Positions 42,491-53,575 of a stretch of 64,000 bases of DNA are shown one piece after another. A program made the translations under genes and the position numbers. The notes beneath the pieces are model-generated. The model ran no database searches. It was given only the letters and a program-made list of their open reading frames with translations, and was not told the DNA's origin. Source of the stretch: Oasisia sp. SBJ-2009 (taxonomy: Eukaryota > Annelida > Polychaeta > Sabellida > Siboglinidae); the NCBI GenBank assembly GCA_964017155.1, contig OZ024858.1, positions 21,379,657 through 21,443,656 of the forward strand, read 5' to 3'. Position 1 is the stretch's first letter, and each line of letters starts with the position of its first letter.

Positions 42491-44327
42491 TTTTAAACGC
42501 AAGACCACTTGGATGCACAATCGTTCCGGACACTGGCATATGATCGACTTCATCATCACGAGGTGTCGGGATGAGATGGACGGTCGTCCACAGTACACGA
42601 GCCATGCGTGGAGCTAACTGCTGGACCGATCACCAGATGCTGAGGTCAAACGTGGCTTTCAAACGTGGAGAATACGACAAAAGCACAACAGGCAAAGGAC
42701 AAGTAAGCCGACCAAGCTCAACGCAGCAAAACTAAGTACCATCATCCATAGGGAGAGTTTTGAGCAGGAGATGGACAATGCTCTCGCCCTATGGGAGGAG
42801 AAGGAAATATCAACACCAGACGAGGAATGGGCAGCTCTGCAGCAGGTCGAATACAACACAGCCAAGACATATCTTGGCAAACCAGACAGAAAACACCAGG
42901 ACTGGTTCGACCCCAACGACCAGGAGCCACAGACTCTTATGAGGAGAAGATACCAAGCCCACCAGAGAGTATTGGAAACCAGGAGCACTAGATCCACCAT
43001 TGCAGCATACAAAGATGCCTGCAGACTGCTACAAAAACTCACGCGTGCACTGAAGTCAGACTGGTGGTAAAGGAAGGGAGATGAGCTGCAGAGAGCTGGT
43101 GACAGAAACGACATAATGGCTTCTACAATAGACTGAAGGAAGTGTGGGGACCCAAGAAGAAGAAACCTGCCCCCTGAAATCAACAGATGGAATGGAGACC
43201 TTCTCTGATAGCAAGAGAGGTGTGGCAAGATGGAGTAAACACTTCAAGAAGCTACTCAACGTCCCTGGCGACATAGATCACGAAGCTCTGGACAAAATCC
43301 CGCAGTACATTACCAAGACAAGCCTCGATGAGATTCCTTCCATGGCTGAGATGGCTAGAGCAATCGCCGGCTTGAAAGATGGCAAAGCACCTGTGGGAGA
43401 TGGAATTCCTGCTGAAGTATGGAAGTACGGAGGAGACAATCTGTTCAGCAGACTGCATCAACCAATCACCAATGCCTGGGAAGGATGCAGCATTGTAACC
43501 ATCTACGAGAAAGGTGATCGAACAGACTCTGGGAATTATAGAGGAAACTCTCTTCTTTCCATAGCACGCAACATCTTCGCCAGGATCCTCCTCAACAGAC
43601 TATCTACTCACATAACACCAGAGGTAATTCCGGAGACATAATATGGCTTCAGAGGTAACCGGAGCACCGTGGATATGATATTTTTTCTCAGACAGCTACA
43701 AGAAAAGTACTGTACGTGGTATTTGTCGACTTCAGTAAGGCGTTCGATACAGTTGGGAGGACCGGGCTATGGCAGCTAGTGAGGAAGTTTGGATGCCTTG
43801 AGAAATTCATAACTATGATCGAGGCTCTACATACCGGAATGTTGGCGAATGTTAGTGTTGGAGGGGAAGTCTCGGAATCGTCCAGTGTTACAAATGGGGT
43901 CAAGCAAGATTGTGTACTGGCCCCCACGCTCTTCTCAATCTTCCTATCAGCAATGCTCGACGAGGCTTTCCCAGACGTGAGGGGTGGCATTTAAATGAAG
44001 TCCAGACAGAGCGTTGACCTGTTCAACGTCGCACCCTTCAGAGCGAAGACCAAGACTACTGGAATACTGATGAGAGAGCTGCTATTCATAGATGCAAGTG
44101 ACAATGCACTGGTTGTCCACGTTGCTGAAGATATGCAGACAATAGTGGATGCTTTCTCCGATGCGTCAAAGAAGTTCGGCCTGAAGATTAACATCAAGAA
44201 TACTGAGGTGCTGTACCAACCCAACTCTACAAGAACCCGAGAGGATGATATCATGGTTGATGGAAACAAGCTGAACTCTGTTCTGGAATTCACCTACTTC
44301 GGAAGCACTATATCAAGTAATGGATGG
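42491..44327 (+). pseudogene. RTE-type LINE, copy D, first part (endonuclease end to RT)
   Basis: It starts within the endonuclease (RKTTWMHNRSGHWHMIDFII, then SHAW-...WTDHQ-type residues lost to frameshift), followed by the linker (ALWEEKEISTPDEEWAALQQ) and RT: IAGLKDGKAPVGDGIPAEVW, NYRGNSLLSIARNIFARILL, then TAA at 43639, GFRGNRSTVDMIFFLRQLQE, VVFVDFSKAFDTVGRTGLWQ, NGVKQDCVLAPTLFSIFLSA, TAA at 43992, and FTYFGSTISSNG. The catalytic FADD box reads FIDASDNA, so it is inactive. It is cut at about 44327 by the opposite-strand copy C1; its C-terminal end reappears at 47106. Confidence 0.82.
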
Positions 44328-47105
44328 TATCTATTCTATTATGCCTGTTTGCTCGCCGGGAGCATAGGCCATCAATCAAGGAACGCCACCGTTTTCTGTC
44401 CGTGGCCATCCTCTCCATTTCTCTCCTGGTGTATCCCATCTCCTTTCTATCTTTTTCCGTGTCTCTTTGCCAGGTGTTTCGTGGCCTACCTCTTCGCCTC
44501 TTCCCTGGGGGGTTCCATGTGATGATTTGACGGGTGATGGTTTCTGGTGGTTTCCTCAGTGTATGTCCTATCCACCTCCATTTTCTCGTCTTTATTTCAG
44601 TTTCTATGGAAAGTTGCTTGGTCATTTTCCAGAGGGTAGTGTTGGATACCTTGTTTGTCCACTTCAGGTGTAAGACTCTGCGCAGGCATTTGTTGATGAA
44701 GGTCTGTGTTCTTTTTAATGTCTTCTGTGTACTTCGCCATGTCTCCAATCTATAGAGTAAAACTGCCTTAACATTTGAATTGAATATTCACAGTTTGGTA
44801 TTAATTCTGATTTGTTTTGCTCTCCAAATTTTTCTCAACATGATGAATGCAACTCTTGCTTTCTGTATCCTTGCTTTGATGTCTTCTTCTATGCCTCCAT
44901 GTTTGTTGATTGTACTGCCCAGGTATGTGAATGAGTCTGTCTCTTCCAGTGGCTCTCCGTTCAATGTAATGGGGTTGTTGTTCTTTGTGTTGGCTTTCAT
45001 AATCTTTGTCTTGCTTCTGTTGATGTTGAGTCCTAGCTGTGTTGACACCGTGTTTAACAGCTCTGTTGTTTCCTGCATATGTTGATGGCTATGTGAGAGG
45101 TGAGCGAGGTCATCCGCAAATTTCAGGTCCTCCAACTTGCTCCAAGGTGTCCACTGGATCCCATTTCTTTAATTTTTTTGTAGTTTTTTATGATCCAGTC
45201 TATGGCGAGCAGGAATAAGAATGGTGACAGAAGACATCCTTCCCTCACTCCTGTCTTCCCCGTGAAGGAGTCTTAAGTTGTCCTGCAAGAACGACCCTGC
45301 ATGCCATATCTTCATAACTATTTCTTATCAGAGATATAAGTGTATCCGGTATCCCGTAGTGCGGTAGAAGCTTCCACAGCGTATATCTGTCGAGGCTATC
45401 AAATGCCTTCTCGTAGTCTACAAAGTTTATGCACAGGGATGAGTCCCATTCCATGGATTGTTCAACAATGATTCGTAGTGTTGCTATTTGGTCGGTGCAC
45501 GATCTGTCTTTGCGGAAGCCAGCTTGGTGGTCTCTGAGCTTGGCATCCACCCCTGTCTTCAGTCTGTCCAAGATAACTGTATTGAGCACCTTTCCGGGTA
45601 CTGATAGATTATCCCTCTGTAGTTCTTACATTCTTCCATATCTCCTTTCTTTGGGAGCTTCACGAGGTACCCTTCTTTACATTCAGTTGGTATTGCATCT
45701 TGCTCCCATATCTTCCCGAATAGATCATGCAGCATCTCTGTGGAGGTCTCTATGTCAGCCCTGATTGCCTCGGCAGGAATTTTGTCTGGGCCGGAAGCTT
45801 TCCCTCTCTTCATGTGATGGATGGTTTTCTCAATATCAACTTTACTTGGTCTTTCGCAGTTTATCTGGAGTACTTCTTCAGCTGGTGCGATGTCTGGAGG
45901 ATTCTGAGGTGGTGGCCGGTGTAGCAGTTCTTCAAAATGTTCCCTCCATCTCTTCAACTGGTTTTCATCACTGGTAAGTACATTGCCATTCTTATCTTTA
46001 ATGGGTCTATCTGTATGCTTGTACTTTCCTGCTAATTTTCTTGTTATATCATACAGTTGCTTCATGTTTCCTTGGGCTGATGCATCCTCTGCTTACTTGG
46101 CTATGTCTTCAATGAAGTTTGCCTTGTCTGTTTTTACGCTGTTCTTGACTGCTCGGTGTACTTTTCCTGTGCTGTTGCTTTTGCTGCTCTCGTTCGGCTG
46201 TTGTTAATTGCACCTTTCTTTTCCTTACTAATTTTGCACTTTGTTGACAGTGTCTGCAGAATTCCAGTCTTTTTGTTGGTATTTCTTCTTTTCCAGAACT
46301 TCACTGCATGTGCTGGTCCACATCTCCTTGATATGTTGCCATTGTGTGTCTATGTCAATGTTTCCTTCGTCAAGAAGATCTTGTAGGGCTTCGTATTTGT
46401 TTCTGGCTGTAATTCGGAAGGCCTCTGTTGTCACCCTGTCCTTTAGGAAGTCCACATTGTACTGCGTTCTGGTGTTCCTCTTGACTTCTCTCTTCTTTAG
46501 CTTCATCTTCATTCTGGCCAGCACTAGATGGTGGTCTGAAGCTGCAACCGCCCCTCTCTGCACTCTCACGTCCTGCAATCATCTTCTGAACTTCCGTCCT
46601 ATGCAGATATGGTCTTTTTGATTGTTTTGTTCTGTGGTCCGGTGATATCCAGGTTGTCTTATGAATCCTGCGATGCGGGAACACGCTGTCTCCGTTGATC
46701 ATGTTGTTAAATGCACAAAGGTCAGCCAACGTCTCGCAATTTTCATTCATTTAGCCAAGTCCCTTAACTATTGTCATGTCCTTCGCCTTCAGTTTGTCAC
46801 ACAATGTCTGGAGTTTGTTGTAAAAGTTCTCTTTTGTTTCGTCATCCTTGTCATTTGTGGGTGCGCAGCATTGAATTATGTTGAGCTTGATGTTTTCTTT
46901 GTTTGTTTTGAAGGAGGCATAGATGATCCTTAGTTCCGCTGCTTCCCAACTAAGGAGAGCAATCTGTGCTTCGTGTGACAACATGAGTGCCACGCCTTCT
47001 CTAAGATGTGCATTTTCCTCTTCATGCCCCGAGTACAGAATCATTTCTCCCGTATTCAGTCTGACTTGCCCAGACTGTGTCCACCTCGTTTCACATAGCC
47101 CTAGT
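44328..47105 (-). mobile_element. RTE-type LINE, copy C1 (5'-truncated, minus strand)
   Basis: Reading leftward from 47105: LCETRWTQSGQVRLNTGEMI (endonuclease, start missing), GVALMLSHEAQ, IIQCCAPTNDKDDE, VKGLG (GDFN-equivalent damaged), ADLCAFNNM, HKTTWISPDHRT and VAASDHHLVLARMK (the SDH box). Then the RT: MKRGKASGPDKIPAEAI, KNYRGI, HQAGFRKDRSCTDQIATLRI, LCINFVDYEKAFDSLDRYTL, LKFADDLAHL (intact FADD at 45109-45120), YLGSTINKHGG, and the C-terminal WRWIGHTLRKPP and GRPRNTW motifs. Frames are split by a handful of indels. Of the LINE copies here it is the least decayed, but it cannot be active. Confidence 0.85.
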
Positions 47106-47378
47106 GCAAAGTGACAAACAAAGACATACTCGAACGGACAAGGCTGCCATCTATGGAAGAACTTCTGATCAGAAAGAATATCCGGTGGACTGGAGTCATA
47201 AAGACTACCACGTCTCCGGTTCAAGGATATCATCGAGAGAAACCTGAAGCTGAGAGACATAAAGTCAGACTCATGGACATCACTCTCACAGCAGAGAGAT
47301 AAATGGAGAGCAATAGTCAAGTGATGGAAGCAGTCTTTGTTGCATTGCGACCGACAGCATGATGATGATGATGATGAC
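47106..47378 (+). pseudogene. RTE-type LINE, copy D, C-terminal end with (GAT)n tail
   Basis: VTNKDILERTRLPSMEELLI and RKNIRWTGVIKT (GHV motif changed to GVI) continue copy D beyond the C1 insertion. The frame ends DKWRAIVK and runs into a TGATGATGATGATGATGA tail at 47360-47378, the simple-repeat tail usual for RTE LINEs. About 100 residues between FTYFGSTISSNG and VTNKD are missing, so the C1 insertion was accompanied by a deletion. Confidence 0.75.
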
Positions 47379-47379
47379 G

Positions 47380-47852
47380 TTTACTTTTTTACTCAGCCTG
47401 CATAGGGCTGGCGGAAGAACTGATCGAATTGACATTAGTATACTATGATTGCCAGCGACGAAAGCTGCATGAGGCAGAGTCAGAATCCGCTTTGGCTTTG
47501 CCATCCCGGCGTAGTAGCGCGTGTAGTGGCTCAGGGGTAGAGCATCGGACTCTCGACCGTCTAAGAGCACCCGGGTTCGAACCCTGTGCTGCCGTGTCAA
47601 ACCTTGAGCTAGGTTTTTCACTCTACACTGCTCCAGTTCACACAGCTGTATGAATGAGTACCTGGCTAATTGTCAGGTGGCTGAATGCTTCCAAGAGAAG
47701 ATGAGATGATTTAATAGATCTGCCAGGGAGTAATGTGTAAAAGCGCCTTGAGTAATCCTGAGGATTGGATATTGCGCTATATACGAACTTACGTATATAT
47801 TTTTACTCAGCCTTCAATACGGCGAGCGGAAGAACTGATCGACTTGACAAAT
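47380..47852 (+). mobile_element. tRNA-derived SINE, copy 1, with duplicated flanks
   Basis: The SINE body is about 47437-47795. Its tRNA-like head has A box TGGCTCAGGGG (47527-47537) and B box GGTTCGAACCC (47574-47584), both good Pol III promoter matches. The tail AAAGCGCCTTGAGTAATCC...GCGCTATATACGAA resembles the 3' tails of several animal SINE/LINE partner families. It is flanked by a direct duplication of ~50 bp (TTACTCAGCCT...GGCGGAAGAACTGATCGA) at 47389-47435 and 47805-47850. It is not a functional tRNA gene: the acceptor stem does not close. Confidence 0.8.
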
Positions 47853-48530
47853 AGACTTGAGGAGAGTACCAAGGGATTTGGCATGAGAGTAAGTACAGAG
47901 AAAATCAAAGTGAAGAGCCTGGGAACCAATGAGGACGTAGCAGTATCTACAGACGGGGAAGCACAGGAAATGGTGACTCGGGTCAAATACCTAGGAGCAG
48001 CTACAACCGATGACGCAAGATCTAGTCAAGAGCTAAAGACCAGGATTGCGGTAGCTACATCGTCACTGGCGTATCTGGTGGGATAAGAACTGTGGAAGTC
48101 AGAATGAGTCTCCTGAGAGCATTGGTGACATCAGTCTTCCTCCGTGGATGTGAAACTTGGACGACCAACGCAGAGATGGAGAGCGCATAAATGTCTTTGA
48201 TATTGGCTGCATGCAGAGATTGTTACAGCTTCACTGCTGCTCACACACCACAAACAAACAAGACATCTTGACAATTGTAAACAGACTAAAGTTGCAGTGA
48301 TTTGGTCACGTGATCAAGTGGAAGAAGAGCTTGACTAACACCATCCTGCAAGGAGAACCTGATGGTTCAAGCAAGACGGGAAGACCATCAGATGCATTGG
48401 TCGACAATATGAAAGAGTGGACGCGGCTCAGCTTTAATCAACTTATTCGAACAGCTGACGATAGAGAAATGTGGAAAACCTTTGTGTCAACATCCATCAT
48501 TCTGTCGTTCCTGCGGCTTTCAAATTGTGG
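47820..48530 (+). pseudogene. RTE-type LINE, copy G, C-terminal part
   Basis: RAEELIDLTNRLEESTKGFG, MRVSTEKIK, VKYLGAATTDD (YLG motif), LKTRIAVATSSLA, then with frameshifts MSLLRALVTSVFLRGCETWT, GHVIKWKKSLTNTILQGEPD (at 48310), GRPSDALVDNMKEWT and a tail ending STSIILSFLRLSNCG. The catalytic RT boxes lie in the missing 5' part. The 52-bp minisatellite starts right after this tail. Confidence 0.8.
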
Positions 48531-48559
48531 GATAACCTTGATGGGTTTGAGTAAACCTA

Positions 48560-49350
48560 GCTACCGGCATGCCGCCCCCTGCCTCAACCTTAATTGGGTT
48601 GAATTACCCTAATCATCGGCACGCCGCCCCCTGCCTCAACCTCTGTCTGGTTGAATTACCCTAACCACCGGCATGCCGCCCCCTGCCTCAACCTCTGTCT
48701 GGTTGAATTACCCTAACCATCGGCATGCCGCCCCCTGCCTCAACCTCTGTCTGGTTGAATTACCCTAACCATCGGCACGCCGCCCCCTGCCTCAACCTCT
48801 GTCTGGTTGAATTACCCTAACCATCGGCACGCCGCCCCCTGCCTCAACCTCTGTCTGGTTGAATTACCCTAACCATCGGCACGCCGCCCCCTGCCTCAAC
48901 CTCTGTCTGGTTGAATTACCCTAACCATCGGCATGCCGCCCCCTGCCTCAACCTCTATCTGGTTGAATTACCCTAACCATCGACATGCCGCCCCCTGCCT
49001 CAACCTCTGTCTGGTTGAATTACCTTAACCATCGGCACGCCGCCCCCTGCCTCAACCTCTGTCTGGTTGAATTACCCTAACCATCGGCATGCCGCCCCCT
49101 GCCTCAACCTCTATCTGGTTGAATTACCCTAACCATCGGCACGCCGCCCCCTGCCTCAACCTCTGTCTGGTTGAATTACCCTAACCATCGGCACGCCGCC
49201 CCCTGCCTCAACCTCTGTCTGGTTGAATTACCTTAACCATCGGCATGCCGCCCCCTGCCTCAACCTCTGTCTGGTTGAATTGTCCTAACCACCGGCACGC
49301 CGCCCCCTGCCTCAACCTTTATCGAGTTGAATTGTCCTAACCACCGGTAT
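48560..49350. repeat. 52-bp minisatellite (about 15 copies)
   Basis: Unit of 52 bp: CGGCATGCCGCCCCCTGCCT, then CAACCTCTGTCTGGTTGAAT and TACCCTAACCAT. Copies alternate between CGGCATGCC and CGGCACGCC. Edge copies (first and last two) are more diverged. It contains the palindrome CGGCATGCCG. Confidence 0.95.
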
Positions 49351-49489
49351 GGCGACCCCGGCCTCAACATCCAGGCCTGGCATCTTGTAGGTGTATGACA
49401 AATTGGACGAGGTCTGAATAAACCTGTTCGCTGCGAGATTGCGGTGATTAGACAAACGACACCGTGCTGCACGTCATTAACCCTACATT

Positions 49490-50589
49490 TCGACCACACA
49501 GAACGAGGAGGACGTTTGAGCCGGACAGTCTCACGCTAGAGAAAGCGATACGCAAATGTAGACTGGTCGAAGATACGGAGGCTGAAAAGAGAAAACTGCA
49601 GAAGGCGGGTAGTATTTCCGATACGGAGTGGTAGATGCGCCCCCCCCCCCCACGCGGCGAGACAGTCTCCTGCATTTGGCAAAAAGGTATCAACGACAAA
49701 CTGATGACACTCCGACTCCCCTTAGCCAACAAACACCATGCTACCATCATAGGCGCATATGGACCAACCATGACAAATCCAGAGGAAGTGAAAGAAAGGT
49801 TTTACGAGGATCTGGACAAACTGATCAAATCTCTTTCACGGCAGGGAAAACTGTTCCTCCTTGGAGACTTCAACGTTAGCGTTGGCACCGACCACACGAC
49901 CACACGACCTGGGAGAAAATGCAACAGCAACCTGCGCAGAACATGAATTGCCCATCACCAACATTATATTCCGCCTGCCCCATCGAAATAGGACGTCTTG
50001 GATACACCCACGCTCCAGACACTATCACTTGATACAGTTTGTCATCACAAGAAGGAGGATAGACAACATGTAAGGGTGACCAAGGCAATATGTGGCGCAG
50101 ACTGCTGGACAGACCATAGGCTGCTTGTGTCCAAACTCACCATCCGTATTCAATCCAGACGACGTCCCCAAGGGAAGAAACCAACGAAAAGGCTTAACGT
50201 CGACAAGCTTCAGCATGAACCAACCAGGCAGATATTTGTGAAGGACCTGGAAGATAAACTAGAAGTCCTCAACATAGCTTCCAGCGATATTGACGCAAAC
50301 TGGTGTGCGGTCAGAGACGTACTGTATTCAACTTCCATGGAGCATATTGGCCCTTCAGTGCGCAAACATTATGACTGGTTTGACCAGAACAACACAGAAA
50401 TATAGGCTCTTCTAGATGAGAAACACCGACTCCACAAGGGTCTCAGTCAAAGAAGGATGCCTACACCTCCACTCGGTGCAAAGTCCAGACAAAGCTCGGA
50501 GAAATGCAGCATGCATGGTACAGCAAAAGGACAAAAGAGATCCAGCATTACGCAGACACCAACAACACAAAACGGTTCTACGGTGCCCT
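49490..50589 (+). pseudogene. RTE-type LINE, copy A, first half (endonuclease and linker)
   Basis: Frames encode LPLANKHHATIIGAYGPTMT, KERFYEDLDKLI, LFLLGDFNVSVGTDHTT (the GDFN box of the endonuclease), ITNIIFRLPHRNRTSWIHPR, GADCWTDHRLLVSKL (DH box), and then the linker RPQGKKPTKRLNVDKLQ, YDWFDQNNTEI and KEIQHYADTNNTKRFYGAL. There are several frameshifts, and a C9 run at 49640. The frame stops at 50589, inside a 17-bp duplication, and resumes at 54601. Confidence 0.82.
50573..50589 (+). repeat. 17-bp target-site duplication, left copy
   Basis: CGGTTCTACGGTGCCCT, matching CGGTTCTATGATGCCCT at 54601-54617 with two mismatches. Both encode RFY(G/D)AL of copy A, so the intervening 4.0 kb was inserted here. 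Confidence 0.8.
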
Positions 50590-51725
50590 TCGCCTTTTCC
50601 CACTAGGGTCAGCGGCCCGAATTCCTGATTGCCATAATGTTCTGTCCTGGACATCCCCCGGGGAGATCCTCAGTTCCTGCATATCCCCTCGGACGCAATC
50701 CATCCATATCCCTCTTGGTCTACCTCTTAGTCTTTTTCCTGGCGCTATCATATCAACAATTGCTCTCACTTCGTTGTTTTCTTCCATTCTCTGCATATGT
50801 CCATACCAGCATAATCTCATATCTCTGACTTTCTCTTTTAGGCTATTCACTCCTAGCTCCTTTCTGATGTCCAAACTCTTTACTTTGTCTCTCAGTGTTA
50901 CACCTTTAATTCTTCTCAACATCCTATTATCTGTTTTCTCGAGTATCTGTTCTTCCTTCTTTCCAACTGTCCAGCATTCTGTTCCGTACAGAAGTACAGG
51001 TCTAATGACAGTCATGTAGAGCTTGATCTTTAATTTCCCTGGTATTTTCTTGTCACTGATAACTCCGGATAGGTCTCTCCACTCGCCCCACGCTGCACTA
51101 ACTCTTGCTCTTACTGCTTCCTCTGATCCTCCTTCTTCACTGATGGTGACACCTAAATATTTGAATTTTTCACCTGTCTGAGGCTCTTGTCTTAGCTGTC
51201 TTTGATGTTTGTTTTTGTCCCTCTCCTGCTACTGACCATCATTTCCGTTTTCCGGTGTTGACTTTTAGTCCCATGCTCTCCATCCCCATGTGCCAACCAA
51301 GCCATATCTCTGCATCTCCTCCTCTGTATCTGTTACTACAGCCAGATCGTCAGCAAACAGCAGTTCACATGGCAGCCCGCATCTGAACTGTTCGCCGATG
51401 ACATCTAGTACCACGATAAACAGGAATGGGCTTAGCCCTGATCCCTGGTGTAGGCCAACTTTGATGGGAAACTAGTCAGTTCTGTCATGCGTGGTTCTCA
51501 CTACTGTTGATGCTCCATGGTATGTTGCTTCTACTAGCCTCAATTGCTTCTATGCAACCCCTCTCCTTTTCAGACACCAATACACCAGCTCCATGGGCAC
51601 CCTGTCATACGCTACGAAGGTAAAGAACCGACCCTTGTGCACTTCTAGGTGTTTTTTCTTTTCAGTTGCTGTATGATAAATACTGCATCTGTTGTACCTT
51701 TCCCTGAACTAAATCCAAATTGCAT
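50590..51725 (-). pseudogene. RTE-type LINE, copy B, 3' half
   Basis: Reading leftward from 51725: QFGFSSGKGTTDAVFIIQQL (RT block), many stops, then TVIRPVLLYGTECWTVGKKE, NRMLRRIKGVTLRDKVKSLD, RLCWYGHMQRMEE, GKRLRGRPRGIWMDCVRGDM and IRAADPSGKRRR, ending at the target duplication. The C-terminal G(H)M-RM, GRP-R-WMDC motifs are standard for this clade. No catalytic FADD box was found in frame. Confidence 0.78.
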
Positions 51726-53575
51726 GTTACTTTACTTACTTAAGCCTTTTCGCTCGCTCGGAGCATAGGCCATTAACTAAGGAACGCCACTGTTTTCTGT
51801 CTGTGGCCATCTTCTCCATTTCTTTCCGGGTGTACCCCATCTCTTTTGTATCATTTTCTGTGTCTCTCTGCCAGGTGTTTCGTGGCCTACATCTTCTCCT
51901 CTTCCCTGGGGGTTCCATGTAATGGCTTGACGGGTGATTGTTTCTGGTGGTTTCTTTAGTGTATGTCCTATCCACCTCCATTTTCTCTTCTTTATTTCAT
52001 TTTCTATGGGTAGTTGTTTGGTTGTTTTCCAGAGTTTGGTGTTGGGTACCTTGTCTGTCCACTTCAGGTGTAGTATTTTGCGCAGGCAAGGAAGGTCTGT
52101 ATTCTCTTTAGTGTCTTCTGTGTGGTTCGCCATGTCTCCGATCCATAGAGTAGAACTGCCTTGACATTTGAGTTGAATATTTTCAGCTTGGTGTTAATTC
52201 TGATTTGTTTTGCTCTCCAAATTTTTCTCAACATGATGAATGCAACTCTTGCTTTCTGTATTCTTGCTTTGACATCTTCTTCTGTGCCTCCATTTTTTTT
52301 GATTATGCTGCCTAGGTATGTGAATGAGTCTGTCTCTTCCAGTGGCTCTCCGTTCAATGTAATGGGGTTGTTGTTCTTTGTGTTGGCTTTCATAATCTTT
52401 GTCTTGCTTCTGTTGATGTTGAGTCCTAGCTGTATTGATACTGTGTTTAGCTGGTCTGTTTTTTCCTGCATCTGTTTGTGGCTGTGTGAGAGGAGACCGA
52501 GGTCATCTGCAAAGTCCAGGTCCTCCAACTGTAGTGCTGTAGAAGCTTCCACAGCGTATCTCTGTCGAGGCTATCAAATGCCTTCTCGTAGTCTACAAAG
52601 TTTATGTATAGGGATGAGTCCCATTCCATGGATTATTCAGCAATGATTCGCAGTGTCACTATTTGGTCGGTGCATGACCTGTCTTTACGGAAGCCAGCTT
52701 GGTGGTCTCTGAGCTTGGCATCTACCCCTGTCTTAAGTCTGTCCAAGATTACTCTGTTGAGGACCTTTCCGGGTACTGATAGGAGCATTATCCCTCTGTA
52801 GTTCTTACATTCTTGCATATGTCCTTTCTTTGGGAGCTTCACGAGATACCATTATTTCCGTTCAGTTGGTATTTCTTTTTGCTCCCATATCTTCCCGAAT
52901 AGATCATGCAGTGTCTTTGTGGAGGTCTCTATCTATGTCAGCCTTGATTGCCTCGGCAGGAGTTTTGTCTGGGCCGGAAGCTTTCCCTCTCTTCATGTGA
53001 TGGATGGCTTTCTTTATCTCAGCCTTACTTGGTCTTTCGCAGTTTATCTGGAGTACTTCTTCAGCTGGTGCGATGTCTGGAGGGTTTCTGATGTGGTGGC
53101 AGGTTTAGCAGTTTTTCAAAATGTCCCCTCCATCTCTTCAACTGGTCTTCATCAGTGGTAAGTACATTGCCATTCTTATCTTTGATGGGTTTGTCTGCGT
53201 TCTTGTACTTTCCTGCTAATTGTCTTGTTATATTATACAGCTGTTTCATGTTTCCTTGGGCTGATGCATCCTCTGCCTTCTTGGCCTAGGTCTTCAATGA
53301 AGTTTGCATTGTTCGTTTTTACGCTGTTCTTGACCGCTCTGTTTGCCTGTGTATACTCTTCCTGTGTTGTTGCTTTTGCTGCTCACATTCGGCTGTTGTT
53401 AATTGCACCTTTCTTTTCCTTCCCCACTTGCACTGTGTTGACAGTGTCTGCAGAAATGAAATCCAATCTTTTTATTGGTATTTCGTAGTTCTCAGAACTT
53501 CGCTGCATGTGCTGGTCCTCATCTCCTTGGTCTGTTGCCATTGTGTGTCTATGTCCATGTTTCCTTATTCAAGAA
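51726..53575 (-). mobile_element. RTE-type LINE, copy C2 (same family as C1), minus strand
   Basis: Reading leftward: MKRGKASGPDKTPAEAIKAD, LPKKGHMQECKNYRGIMLLS, HQAGFRKDRSCTDQIVTLRI, LYINFVDYEKAFDSLDRDTL, LDFADDLGLLSHSHKQMQ (FADD at 52502-52513), TYLGSIIKKNGG, then RKWRWIGHTLKKPPETITRQ and the tail ending before AAGTAAGTAAAGTAA. Nearly the same protein as C1, with an internal deletion between DRDTLWKLLQHY and LEDLDFADD. It lies inside copy B, whose two halves flank it. Confidence 0.82.

Noticed and set aside
47506..47594. A functional tRNA gene
   Set aside because: A and B boxes are present, but the acceptor stem does not close and the segment is inside a repeated SINE.
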